Shown here: positions 46,701 through 58,700 of the stretch, piece by piece
How the letters are laid out: every line of letters begins with the position of its first letter
Numbering within the stretch: position 1 is the first letter of the stretch
DNA from: Monarcha castaneiventris obscurior
Lineage: Eukaryota > Chordata > Aves > Passeriformes > Monarchidae
Assembly: GCA_026261815.1 (NCBI GenBank)
Contig: JAMPIT010000230.1
Coordinates: 1,559,501 to 1,623,500, forward strand
DNA length: 64,000 bases
Reading direction: 5' to 3'
Notes under the pieces: model-generated
Databases searched by the model: none
The model's input: only the letters and a program-made list of their open reading frames with translations
Told to the model about the DNA's origin: nothing
Position numbers and translations under genes: made by a program

Positions 46701-49700
46701 TTGAGCTCTTTCAGGCTCATCTTGTTGTCTTTGTTTTTGTCAGCTTTCCGCAGGCAGGTGTGAATCCAGCTGCAGGGGGATGTAAGGAAATCTTTCCAGG
46801 TCACTGCCTAGCCTAAACACCTAAATACCTTCTGCTGCACGTGGAGGGGGGGAAAGCCTCTTCTAAAGGCTCTGAGCCACCTCTCCAGCTGCTGTAAATC
46901 AACGTGGGCCCCCTGAGCAGCTGACACCACCTCACCTTCTGCTCCCACAGAGCGCAGCGGTGCCTCGGCAGAAGGAGAACGAGCTGTGATACAACTGATC
47001 ATGACCTGGGAGAAGCTTTTCACCATCTGGCCAAGGCTAGAGCAGCTCTCTTTACCCTGTAGGAGTTTCTGGCTGCAGCCAGAAACAGTTTGACTTCTCT
47101 TTTATGGCAGAAAGTACATTCTGCTCCAGACGGTGAAAAGGGGATAAAGGAAAGAATGAAAAGAGCTCCCAAGAGGAGCTTGGTAAATTTATTGTCATGG
47201 ATTTGTTCAAAATTCAGTGTATCACAGTGAACACTGAGCTCCAAAAGAAGCATCAATAATAATTTTTGAACTCACCTTCAGCATATTTTTAGGGATTTCT
47301 ACCTGTATGTCCTAAGAACTTTGTTGTGAGCAGAATCAAACCAAACTTTGTGGGTCTTGGCTTCCCCTGATGAAATGCACGGGGTCTGCTACTGTGTTGT
47401 AGTATGATAATATCTCATATGAGCTTGGGTTTTAATCACTTTAGTCTATCTATGGATCTGGAGTGACTGCTGCAAGAATGATCTTTTCAATGTGGTGCCA
47501 GATAATTTGAGCTGTGTCTCCCAATTTCTTTCAGTCTCTTGGGAAAACCATGTTAGACAGTTGAGACACACTGCAGTTTTAAACACCAAAAAACCCCCAC
47601 GCTTTTTGCATCACGGAACTGACTGTCTAATTTGCTTTACTGTCAAATAAGAAAGGTCATCCAGAAAAATATCTACTTTTCAATAGGAAAAAAAAATGAT
47701 CAAAGTCAGAATTCGATCTCCAAGAATAACCTTCCATGTCTCACATAGGAAACAATGCTTCAAACTCATTCCAGAAAATCTTTTTTAAAAAAATGCCCAA
47801 TCTGAATGTTAATCAGAGTAAGGCTCAGGATTAGCAAATACCAGCTGAGGCATATAGTGCTGTAACATTTAAACTGGGCCTTTCAGAATGACCCCAAAAA
47901 AGGGCATTAACAGCCATAGGGGCTGTAGACATAACCCTGAAACAGTTCACCAGAGCTACCCCTGCACTGAAATATTTCCTAGTGATGGAGATATGTGTAA
48001 ACTGTTAGTGAGTATTGTTTGTCTCATGGAAAGTTGAACTTTCTGACTTTAAAAATCTTGGCAGGTGCTAAGCAATGACCTCACCCCGCATCCGTCTTAG
48101 CCTGGTAATATTCATATTCCCCTTCTTTAGACATGGAAACCAAAATAAAGAGAGGCTGCATTTCCCAAGGACGCTCCAGAGCCCTGAACCAGGGTCTGGC
48201 TTGGACTTATATGTCCCAGAAAATCCAGTTTGAGTCATGAAGCTCCCATGAGCAGAGCAGGCTGTGCTGGGAGCACACCACACCCACCCCAGGGTGCAGA
48301 ACACCCCCTCCACCAGCTCTGCTGCAGAGAGGGTCTGCTCAGACTGTCACCCACTCACACCTGACCCTGCACCTCAGGTCCCCTTCCCAGCCTTCCCTAA
48401 AAACAACAGGCAGGAGAAACGCCCAAGTCTGGTCAGCCAAGAGGAAATCCAGTCTGCCACAGCTGGAGGTGAGCAGCAGGGGTGGACAAAACTACTCTTT
48501 TGTGCATAGAAACTACTGGTTTTGTGCTAATCACTGCAAAAAACCCCCACATTTTTTTAAGAGCCTGCATAATCTCCTCTGATAATGAGCACCCAGAGGT
48601 CATGCACATACCCAAAGTCCTCTCTTCCAGGCAAAATGTGGGGCAGTAAATGCATCTGCAAAAGAGTATGCCTGGGTCCTACCTGTGAATGAAGGATGTT
48701 TTTCTCTTAGATCCCTTCCCAGGAGGCTGAGAAATGCAGGAGGGAGATCAGAGAGCCCAGGAAGAGCCCAGGCACACACAGTGGGTCCTCCTGCTGCAAG
48801 GGCAAGCAGCAAAGAGAGAAAAAGGACAGTACACACAACTGAGGTCTCAGCCTGTTGTTTCAGTAAATAGCAGCATTCTGGCCCCAAAATACCTGAACTC
48901 CCCATCCATCAGGATCCCTTAGCTTTGGGATAGCTTAAAGGAGCTGGATGAACTAAGCACTTCAACTGGAAGTCCTCTCATCTGGTACAAGCACCACTTT
49001 TCACTCCTGGCTGTGGGCCTTCCTTTCACCTTATGCCCCTCTGTGGGCCTGGGTGGGCAAGGAAGGAGCTGCTCCCATTTCTGAATACATCCAGGGACAT
49101 TCTGCCTCCTGCCTCTTGTTTTGAAAGGATAGGCCAGCTCCAGGGCTACCAGTTTTCTATTAGTTTCAGTCATCCCTCTTTGGTTTCTGCCTGGCAGATA
49201 TCCCATGAATGTGCTCAGAACAGAAATGCTGCAGAACTTCTGGTAAGTGCTTTCAGACCAGAAGAAAAGCTCACACACAAACCCCAGAACCGAAGCAGAC
49301 GGTGCCACCCTGCTCAAATGAAAAGTCCTCTGTGTTTTCTGGTCTAAAGTCTTCACTGCACACATACCTGCAATATTTGCTAAACAACCTAGGCCAGCTT
49401 GCTGCAAGGTTGAATCTGAGGCTTATTAAAACAGAACTCTGTGTATAAGAACATCAGAAAGGCCCATCAAGCACGTGGGATTTTTATCTGTGTAGGAATA
49501 TAGGACTGGAAAAATACATAAGACACTGAACCGAGTCCCTTTACCACAGGCAACTCCATTGCATTCCAAACTGAACAAGCCCCATCTGAAACCGGCAGAG
49601 TTTTTACTTTCAATCTTTTTTTTTTTTTTTTCAAAAACTTGCACATTCCTTACTTGTTTTGCAAGGCTTTGAGAGGCTGAAAAAGATACCCTGCAAGGCA

Positions 49701-52700
49701 ATTCTCCAGTCATGGGGGACAGGCAGGGGACACAACACTTCTCATCTCCTGACTCTTCCCCTTCTGTGCTCACAGATGCGGAGAACACTCCTGAGGTTTA
49801 AGGAAGATCTGAGCAAGCCCACGCTGCCAAGCAAACCCAGTGAAGGCAGACTAAATTTAAAATCCCAGGCTTTAATTAAACATCATCAAATTTCAAATGA
49901 GAAATCATGCTGTTCTGTAATTCCAGGTTACGTTAAATGGCCTGAGACAAGCCCAGATTGGAAGCCAGCACTGCACAGTAATTACTCTTCCAGAAATATG
50001 GTTTGCCTACCCACCCTATTTAGCTTCAATTCTCCTTTCCAAAGACAGAAAGGCACTTTTCCATGCTGGAAATTTACAGCCTTCTTCCCTTGCAAATGTC
50101 ATTGTTATTTTTCCCCCCTAAACAATCTTGTCTCTTCTTACGGGCAAGTTTTTCAGTAACATATTTAACTTGATATGCTCTGGGGACAACTTTCTGTAGC
50201 CCAGATTTTCCCCTACACACCGGGGGGTGGCTGAGGAGTGACCTTACAGTACAGAGCTTGAAAAATCATCCAAAAAAGACACTCACAGTGCAGCAGATAA
50301 ACAGGACATCCCAAGCACGTCAGAACTAATGGAGTCTGATTCCTTTAAGTGAACAGCATTGTGAAAAGTGCTTCTCAGACTTGAGAGAATCCACAGAAGA
50401 GTGAAGCCTGATGAAAGCTCACCATTTATGCACCATCTCCTTCTCCATCAGTGCATTACTACCCAGCAAAGAACCCACATGAAAACTTAACTGAGGGCAA
50501 GACTTCCTGGTGCCTGCTCAGACTCGAGCTCCAGCTCTGTGATTTTTGTCCAGCTGAGGGTTTTGCATCCTCCCTCCTCTCTGATGTTTGGTGTCAAACA
50601 AGCCATGAAGGCCACCCAGCCTTCTCTCACTGAGAGTGCTATCAGCTTTCCTCTCTGAGAGCTGAATGTCTACCTTTGGGAATCTTAAAGGAACTTAATA
50701 TTTCACAACTGCTGTAGCTCTGTCAAATCAGGGTGAAATCAGCCAACAGGTTCAGATGCCATGGTCAGAGTCTCAGACACACAGGGACTGAAAAAAATCC
50801 ATCCAAAACTGCACCCACAGATATTCTCTCCTTTTATACATGAAATCTCTGTTTGCAAAGCAACTTATTGAGTGAAATGCAGCCCCAGGGGAGATTCCCT
50901 GCGAATTCAGCAGAGCCAGGATTTCACCCAATAACCAACCCCTCTCCATTTCATAACAAATTCACTCTCCTTTCCTGCTCTGTGCCTTTTCCTTTCTGAT
51001 CTCTGCATTGTCACTAGAGCAACTGCAGATTTTTTTCACAGCAGAACTTCCTCCCATGCTGAGGCAAATAAGGAGTAATTTCACTCAAATCAGTGGAGCT
51101 ACCCTGGAGTAAATTTGGCAGTGAGAGGAGGAGAATCAGTTCCCTCTCCTTGTATTACCAAGAAACACGGTAAACAGTACGGGCTTTTCATGCCCTGCCA
51201 AGAAGTGCCTGTCCTGGAGTTTACTGCAATGCAAGTGAAACAGACCCCTGAAGAACACAAAAAAATAATGATTGTTTTATCTGGAGCTCCATGAAAGAGG
51301 GAATTCTTTCCTTAAGGAGCTACATTAAGCCTGACTCCACTCTTGCTGGTATCATTGTAAGACAGGGGGGAAAAGCATTGGAAACCAGGGAGCTTGCCTG
51401 GGTGCAGAGTGAAAATCCAGTGCCCAGGGCCAACAGGGGAAAAAAGGGAGGTTAGCCTACTATCCCCACCCACAGGGAAAGACAAGTGCATCTTTGTCCG
51501 TGATTAATCACTTTATAAGGCAAAGGATACTGTTGGAGTTTCTGTTTCTGGTTCATGGAGTTGCTGTGGGCTATGATTTTCCCAAGGCCGGCGATCCAGT
51601 GGTTGGCATCATCCTCTGAACTCGCAATGAGGTCCAGGTTTTTCCGCTGGTCTTTGAAGATGATGGAAAAGCAGCGATACTCTGGGACATCCTTGGCGTA
51701 TTTTTCCATACCTTCTGTTTTATGGCCTGACCTCACATCCCGAATATCTTCAATGGAGACTGTGGAAAGAAAGCAGAGCCTGCTGTCAGCAGGGGTTCAG
51801 TCAGCCTTATCTATACTTAGTGAGGGATATTAAAAAATGACTCTTTCTCCTTTCCCTGAAACCTCTGGAGGGTTCCCTTCCCTTTCCCCCCTTCCCCAAG
51901 CTTTGGTACTAAAGAAAACTCAACTCAAAAGGACCAGAAAGAGCAAGAAATTTTAAAAAGAAAACCTCTTTCCTCATGTTCTTTACTCAACAAAAAAGCA
52001 GAATATGCCATAGGTGCCATACTGCAATGTCCTGTTTGTGAGACTCAAATCACTGCCAGGAGTTTGGTTCCAAGTCCTTGGAGCACCCCTGACTTGAGCA
52101 TCCCTCAACTCATCCCCCCTGAGAATGGGGAGAGTGGAGCTGTGCCTCCCTGTGAACATCACCCCACAGGAAAATCCTAGAAGCACAGAATGGTTTGGGT
52201 TGGAAGGGACCTTAAAGTTCATCCAGTTCCAACTCCCTGCCATGGGCAAGGACACCTTCCTCTAGATCAGGCAGCTCCAAGCCCCATCCAGCTGGCCTTG
52301 AACAATTCCAGGGATGAGAAGTCCACAGTCTCTCTGAGAAAAATAAGAGGTGACTTCAGTAAGAGGAGGGTAGGGAACAAAACTGTCCTTCTTTAGATTG
52401 CAAAAAGAGTGAGAAGGTAAAAATTTAAGAACCCATCTGTTCCTCTCATTCAAAGGTGTGCAAGTTAAGGAAGCAAAGACCAAAGCTTCAGAACAGTCTG
52501 GTGTCACCCATACTCCATCCTAACCCCTGTCAAGGGCAGACTTTATCTTCTTTGCTGAAAGAAAGGGAAACACTGTTTTCAAGTTCATCCTTCCCCATTG
52601 CCATCTCTGCTCTTCAGCTGGTGGAGATGAACACTGAAGTTGCTCCGAGTTTGCAAAATGCACACACAAGGCATTCCAGAAGGAGCAGTGTATTAAGAGA

Positions 52701-55700
52701 CTTTTATTAAACAAATACAAGCAAGAGAGACAACCCTAAAATACCCTTGAGAGCAATCAGTGCCCTCAAACGGGGCTGAAATCAGGCAAGCTCCCAGCAG
52801 CACCCACAGCCTCTGTTTGTCTTTCAAGGGTCACTTCCTACATCTACAAAACACTGGCACAGGTTGCCCAGAGCAGCTGTGGATGTCCCATCCCTGGAAG
52901 TGTTCAAGGCCAGGTTGGATGGGGCTTGGAGCAACCTGGTCTGGAGTTTTGTTGAAAAGTATAAGTATAAAATATCCCCAAAGTTTAGCTGAACAGGAGA
53001 AACTTGCCTTTAAACATCCATTTCACCATTAAAGTGCCCAGTTCATTCAATGTCAACACTGTAGAAAAACCCAACTCAGTATCCACCTGCACATTTTTGG
53101 CATGGCTGCCTTGGGACCATCCAAAGTTCATCAGATGCTCATTAGAGGATTGAAAACTTTCCTTTTTTCCCCAGACCAGTCACTATAATTCTCAGCTGCT
53201 GGGGAAAAAGACTTTAAAAAAACACCCAAAATTTCAGTTTCAAAAATCAGTGACTTTCCAAAAGCAACACTTAACATTTGCTTCAAGTTCTCCCCAGATG
53301 CTGGGGTGGTCAAACACCTTCCACAGCACTTTGCTGGTTTGGTTCCTATACAAGAACACACCACAAGGAGCTCCCTGGAGGTGGCAAAGCTCCTCCCTGA
53401 CAATTATGAGCCATTATCTTTGTGTGGTCTTTGATTACCACTTCATAAAGGCCAAGAGATTATCAGCTGAGGGGAGGTGAAGAAAAGGTTGGGTAGGGAT
53501 GGGCTGCTGTGGAATTATGTTATCTGGCCAATCTACCTTCGAGTGAAAGTTCATGGGTTTGAGTACCAAAACCAGCTCAGAAAGAAAAGGGCTGTGATTC
53601 CCCCACAGCTGGGCCTTGCTGGTGACCTTGCCCTTCAACCAGGACATTAATCAAATTGTAGTGGTTGAGCCTCAGGTGGGACTTCACCTTGAATGTAAAG
53701 CGTGCTATCATGTTTGGCCAGATTCGGCTCAATCAGCAAGTCTAAAGTTTAGTCAGGCTTCTTTTATAGCCAGTGGGAAATAAAGCAGCTTTTGGAACAC
53801 AAGTGTTCTGTCTTATTCAAACAAAAACTTCAGGGTCAGGTAAGTCATACCCTGAATCCATGGCTACAGCAGACCCTTGGCCAGAAAGGAAGTGCAGGTT
53901 GGGCATCTCAGACTGTCCATCAGTAGGGCATTCTCCTCCTGTCCAGGTCTCTTCTGTTTATGGCACAGAAGTGGAAGGATCATCCTGTTATTCCTTTTCA
54001 CCTGCCAGCTGCTCACCACTGCTTGGCTCACAAGAGTTATTGTCCTGCAGAATGGCTCGTTAGTCTGCTTGTGCAATCAGTCCCTAAACTTTGGGTTGGC
54101 AATGGCCTTGTGTTTCCAAGACCAGAAAATCTGATGTTTAATATTGGAAATTTAGAATGGATTCTTTGGAAACCATTACGTGGCTGCATGAATCCACTGG
54201 AAAAGAGAGCTGTGTGGGAGGAAAAAAAGATTGAAAACCTGCGTCTGGAAGGGCTGCCTTGATCTCTTCAGGGTGTGCTGAGAAGAGCATGATGGAGATA
54301 AAAGAGCTCCTCAATACAGAAAAGGTACAAGGAAGGCTGAAGAGCAGGACTGGTGTCTATTGTAGTCACACAAGAGACACAAAGAGAAACTATCACCACA
54401 GGAACTGTTAAAACAGCAGGGTAGGGAAGGACACTTCTTAGAGCCTTCCATAGCTTGGTTGTGTGTACTGTTTTCATTTATCAATAAAAAAAGCTGAAGC
54501 CAAAAGACTCAGCCCAAGCCATCTGCTAAAGTTATCTCTTCTCTGGAAAATCTTAACCCAGCATGAGTACTTTATCAGCTGCTCCCAGCCAGCCAGTGTA
54601 CTCTATTAGCAGTCCCAAACTAACTGTGTGTTCAGCCGAGCTATCTGCAAGGAGAAATCAAAAATATCCGGGGGACAGAGACGTTTCCCAGCAGAGGAAC
54701 ACTCACAGCAAACAGCCATCAATCACGTCTCCCTGCAGCCTCCCTGCTCCTTCCCCATCACGCCACAGCGGGGAGATAACCACAAGCAGAAGAGAATCTG
54801 GAAAGTTTGCATCTCCTTCTGAGTGTTTGCGTCTGCTGAAGAGGTGGTTTGTAGAGGGCCCAAGAGATGACGCACCACACAAGGAAGCCTGTGTTCTTGC
54901 TGGCCTCCCGACACCGACTCACACAGGTTACACACTGGTCAGCCTTCCTGGCTGCTGCGGATGCTGCTCGGACAGCCAAAGGCTCCCCACCGACACGGAC
55001 ACACAGCAGCAGTCCCTGGAGCCAGTGAAATTCCTCCTGTCTGAACTCATCTCAGGGAGATGTTGGGAACTTTCTTTCTAGCCCTCCTTTCAGTTTCCAT
55101 CACTGGATCCTGCTCCTGTGCTTCTCCCTTGCCGATTTTCAGCCCAGCACCCTTTTCCCCTTTCACCCCTGGCATCAGGAGGCAGGGATGACCCAGGCCC
55201 TCAGGATTCTTTTGACAGCCACGATATTTTCAAGCAACCAACATGTATCTTTTGGGCGTCTCTTTTGATTTGGATTTCTCTCTTCATGGCTTTCAAGAAG
55301 CTTGGTGTTACACTCACAAGCTCATCTCCTCATGCAGAAGGAACACCTCTTAAAGGAAATCAGCTGGATGATCTTTAAGGTCATTTCCAACCCAAGCCAC
55401 TCTGTGATTCTGGTGCAGAAGAGCCAGAAGGATGAGCCTGACAACATTCCTAATGATGAGAGCACTTCTCTGAGAGATGAGCCCTGGCCTCTCCATCTCT
55501 TCTCTCATCACTGTTCCACAACTGAAATGTCCAGACTGTGCTGGGAGCATCAACAGCAAACTCTTTGGCAATCCTAAGGAACACAGGGAAAGGAGGAACA
55601 GAGGCAGAGAACAACCCCTTTGTTTTCCTCCTGTTTGATAGGCAGCCCTTTGAGATGAGACATTTTGTCAAGAGTATTTGTCAAGAGAGAAAATAATAAA

Positions 55701-58700
55701 CTGAACCCACACCTCCTGCAAACTTCGGAGCATGTGAAGCACAAGGACTGACAGGTGTTTCTCTTTTCTTGTGCCTTTGCTGATGAAGTGGGAGACGAGG
55801 GTCACTGGATGGGCACTGCCAAAACAGCCTTCCTCGAGTTACTCCTTAGGGAAGGGGGGCAGCTTTTCACTCTGAGGGAAGAACTCCTCAGATCCTTTCC
55901 TTATCCTACCCCCTGTCAGTAACAGGCGACCTGTGCAATGTGGCATTCAGTCACATCGAATTACTCCAACCCACTCTAATTGGCTCAGTAAGTCACTTCT
56001 GTTTACTGTCAGGAAATGCAGATGAGAAGTGTGCTCAGCCGTACAGAGCCTGCACACCATCCCACATGTCTGCAGAGAGGCCAGGCCCTCACCAGCTGCA
56101 CCTCGGCTCAGCATCTCGGCAGGAACAGATGAAAGCTGCGACCTGACCCCAGGACCCTCCTGCAGAGACACTACATGGATTTCACAACAGGCTGAGCGTG
56201 TCCCGTGTGCTGCTTTTTGCTTTGGTTTCACCCCAGGAAGAGCTGTTCAGCTGATTTCGGCTTCACCAGCGGTGGCTGATGCTAATGGCCAAACACAGTT
56301 GGGATCAGGACATTTGTAATCAGTGGGATCTGGAGCCCTGTCAGCTCCCTGGGCTGGGAATACCAAAGGCTATCCATCACCCTGATCCCTGGGGGATACT
56401 TTACCATAATGACTCACGGGTGGGTTCAGCGTGAGCCCCACTGTGCCGTGCCTTCCCAGCCCTGCCAGCATTGCTCTTTCATCTCCCTGGGTGTGAATTA
56501 CGGCAGGTCCCAGCTGCTGATTCCTCATCCCTTCTCTACTCCACTCCCCCTCCACCGACATGCTCAGCAGGTTGTTCTCACTCAAGATCTGCTGCACAGC
56601 AGTCTGCCCTCGCTGCTGGTGTGTGTTCACCAGCTGACAACCAGTGAGACAATGCACATGCAGTTTTACACGCTGTTTGGAAATACCTATTAATGTAAGG
56701 TCTTTACCCAGCCTTTCAGTCTACCCATCATGGCTTGGGGCATTGAAGCAAAGAGAGTGATCTCTATTTACATTCCTTCCACACAACCAGAGCCCTGCAA
56801 ACTATTTTGGCGACCAGTTCCTACTTCCCCTGCCATCACAGCACTGCTAAATTTGGATCTGAGGCTCTCAACGCTCTGCCTTTGCATTTAACATGTGCTA
56901 CGGAGAATAAGGTCAATATTTGTCAGCGCACTGCCTGTGATGAAAACCATCCCAGCGACGCCCGCGGTGGCCTGATTCAAAACTCAATCGAAGAAACAGG
57001 CAGCTCTGCCTCTGAAATGACGTGTTTTATGGCTTGAGCGATTTTGATAAAAACTAATGAGACCCACAGACAGACGGTTTTGTTTTTGCAGCTGACAGCC
57101 GCCTTGCGTAACACATTCGCATCAGCAAATATTTTTTCCAGGGATAAATACATGCCTGACCACGAAAGCAATGATTCCTCAAGAAACTGCAGAAGGAAGC
57201 TGTCAGTGCAGCCAGCTACCTGCTGTGTGCACACAGGTTGCTGAGAGTTTCTGTTGACTTTAGACACTTATCAGGAACAATTTCGCTTCTTGACTCGAGC
57301 AAACAGAGAGCAATATTACATCCTTCCTGTTCCTCTGTAAGCAGGTTCAGGACATTAATTCAATGGAGACAACAATTTATTCTTCCACAGAAGTGGTATG
57401 GTATGTTCACTGCATGGCATTTTAAGGACATTCATAAATTTCACAGCAAGCCAAAAGCAAAGGAAAAAGTTTTCTGCTGAACACTGCTCTTAGGCTATAA
57501 ACATAAACCTTTTGTTCTATGATTAAACCAAGCAAAATTATCCTATAACTGTGCCAGAAATCACAGGAACAGGAACAAATTCTGTGCATAGTGAGAGTAA
57601 CTAATCATCAGATCAAAATATCAATTTTGTGACTTTTAGTAATAATACAATCATCACTTGCAACACTCAGTAGTGAACCGAATTTAGCTTACCTCCCAAA
57701 ACTGATTATTTTAATCAAAACAGAGAAAGAAAAAACCCAACAATAGTAGTTTTTACGTAAAGCTTTTGGACAGAAATGGAAACATTTCAGCTACAACTCC
57801 TGACGTTCTCTCTTGACTTCACTGCTTGTGACTCAACGACGCAGCCCCAGTGAGTCATTCCTGGTTCAGTGTGTGAAGCTCGTTCATGGCTGTCATGGAA
57901 AACGTCAGCTCCCTGAGCCTCCAGGAGAGAGGGAGTGCAGGAGGTACCAAAGCACCATCCCTGGGGCCCCACTGCAGCACCCCTAAACTTAATTGATTCG
58001 TTCAGCCTTTTCCTCCTGCCTTTGAATACCCTGTTTCTCCACCAACTGCTCAAAAGGATGATTCACTGGAAAGTTTTCAACCGTTCCCACAAATCCCCAA
58101 GTTGAGAGAGTTTTTAAAGGGATTGAGTCTGTCTTAAGTGAGCTCACACTAGGGATTACAGCTGGTTTAAGAAAATACTTTCAAAAATCAATTTCACTGA
58201 AAGCCGCAAATGCCTTTTTGCTCTTTTTTTGTCACCTAGATGAGATCTGATATTTGACCACAGTTAAACAAGACAGTGCTACTGACAGGCTGCTGCTCCT
58301 GCAACCAAGTCCCTCTGCCCCTTTGGCTCTCCTCCCTCACACCACAGTGATGCTCAGGAGTGCACTGCCTCAGAATGAACAGTTTTCCAGCTCCCTCACA
58401 CAGGTCTCTTCTTTGCCCCAAAACTGTTAATCCTGCCACTTAATTCTGGTTTTGGAGCCCAGGGAGAAAGCTCTGGAAAAGCCTCATGGGCCAAAGAAGG
58501 ATCTGCCCTCCCATGGCCCTACACATCAGTTAAGTTAATGACAGCAGCAGTGTGTTTGTGGACCTGGTTGTAGCTCAGACACAGAATGGAGCAGGCTGTG
58601 GTGACTTTTGAGCAGCCCTTGGTGCCCAGCACCCCCGTGTTTCTGCTGGAGGCAACCAGAGACTACACACAGGGCAGAACATGCTTGTTGGAAAACTGAC

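Noticed and set aside
51515..51530. PLCD1 exon 3 extended to a later U2-type donor
   Set aside because: Reading on gives Gln-Gln-Tyr-Pro-Leu, unlike any PLC delta, and no good GTRAGT follows. The U12 junction restores Gln-His-Trp exactly.
54563..55081. 172-residue + strand open frame as a novel gene
   Set aside because: No recognisable domain, no splice or promoter context, and a length expected about once by chance in a window this size. Kept only as part of a CpG-density observation.
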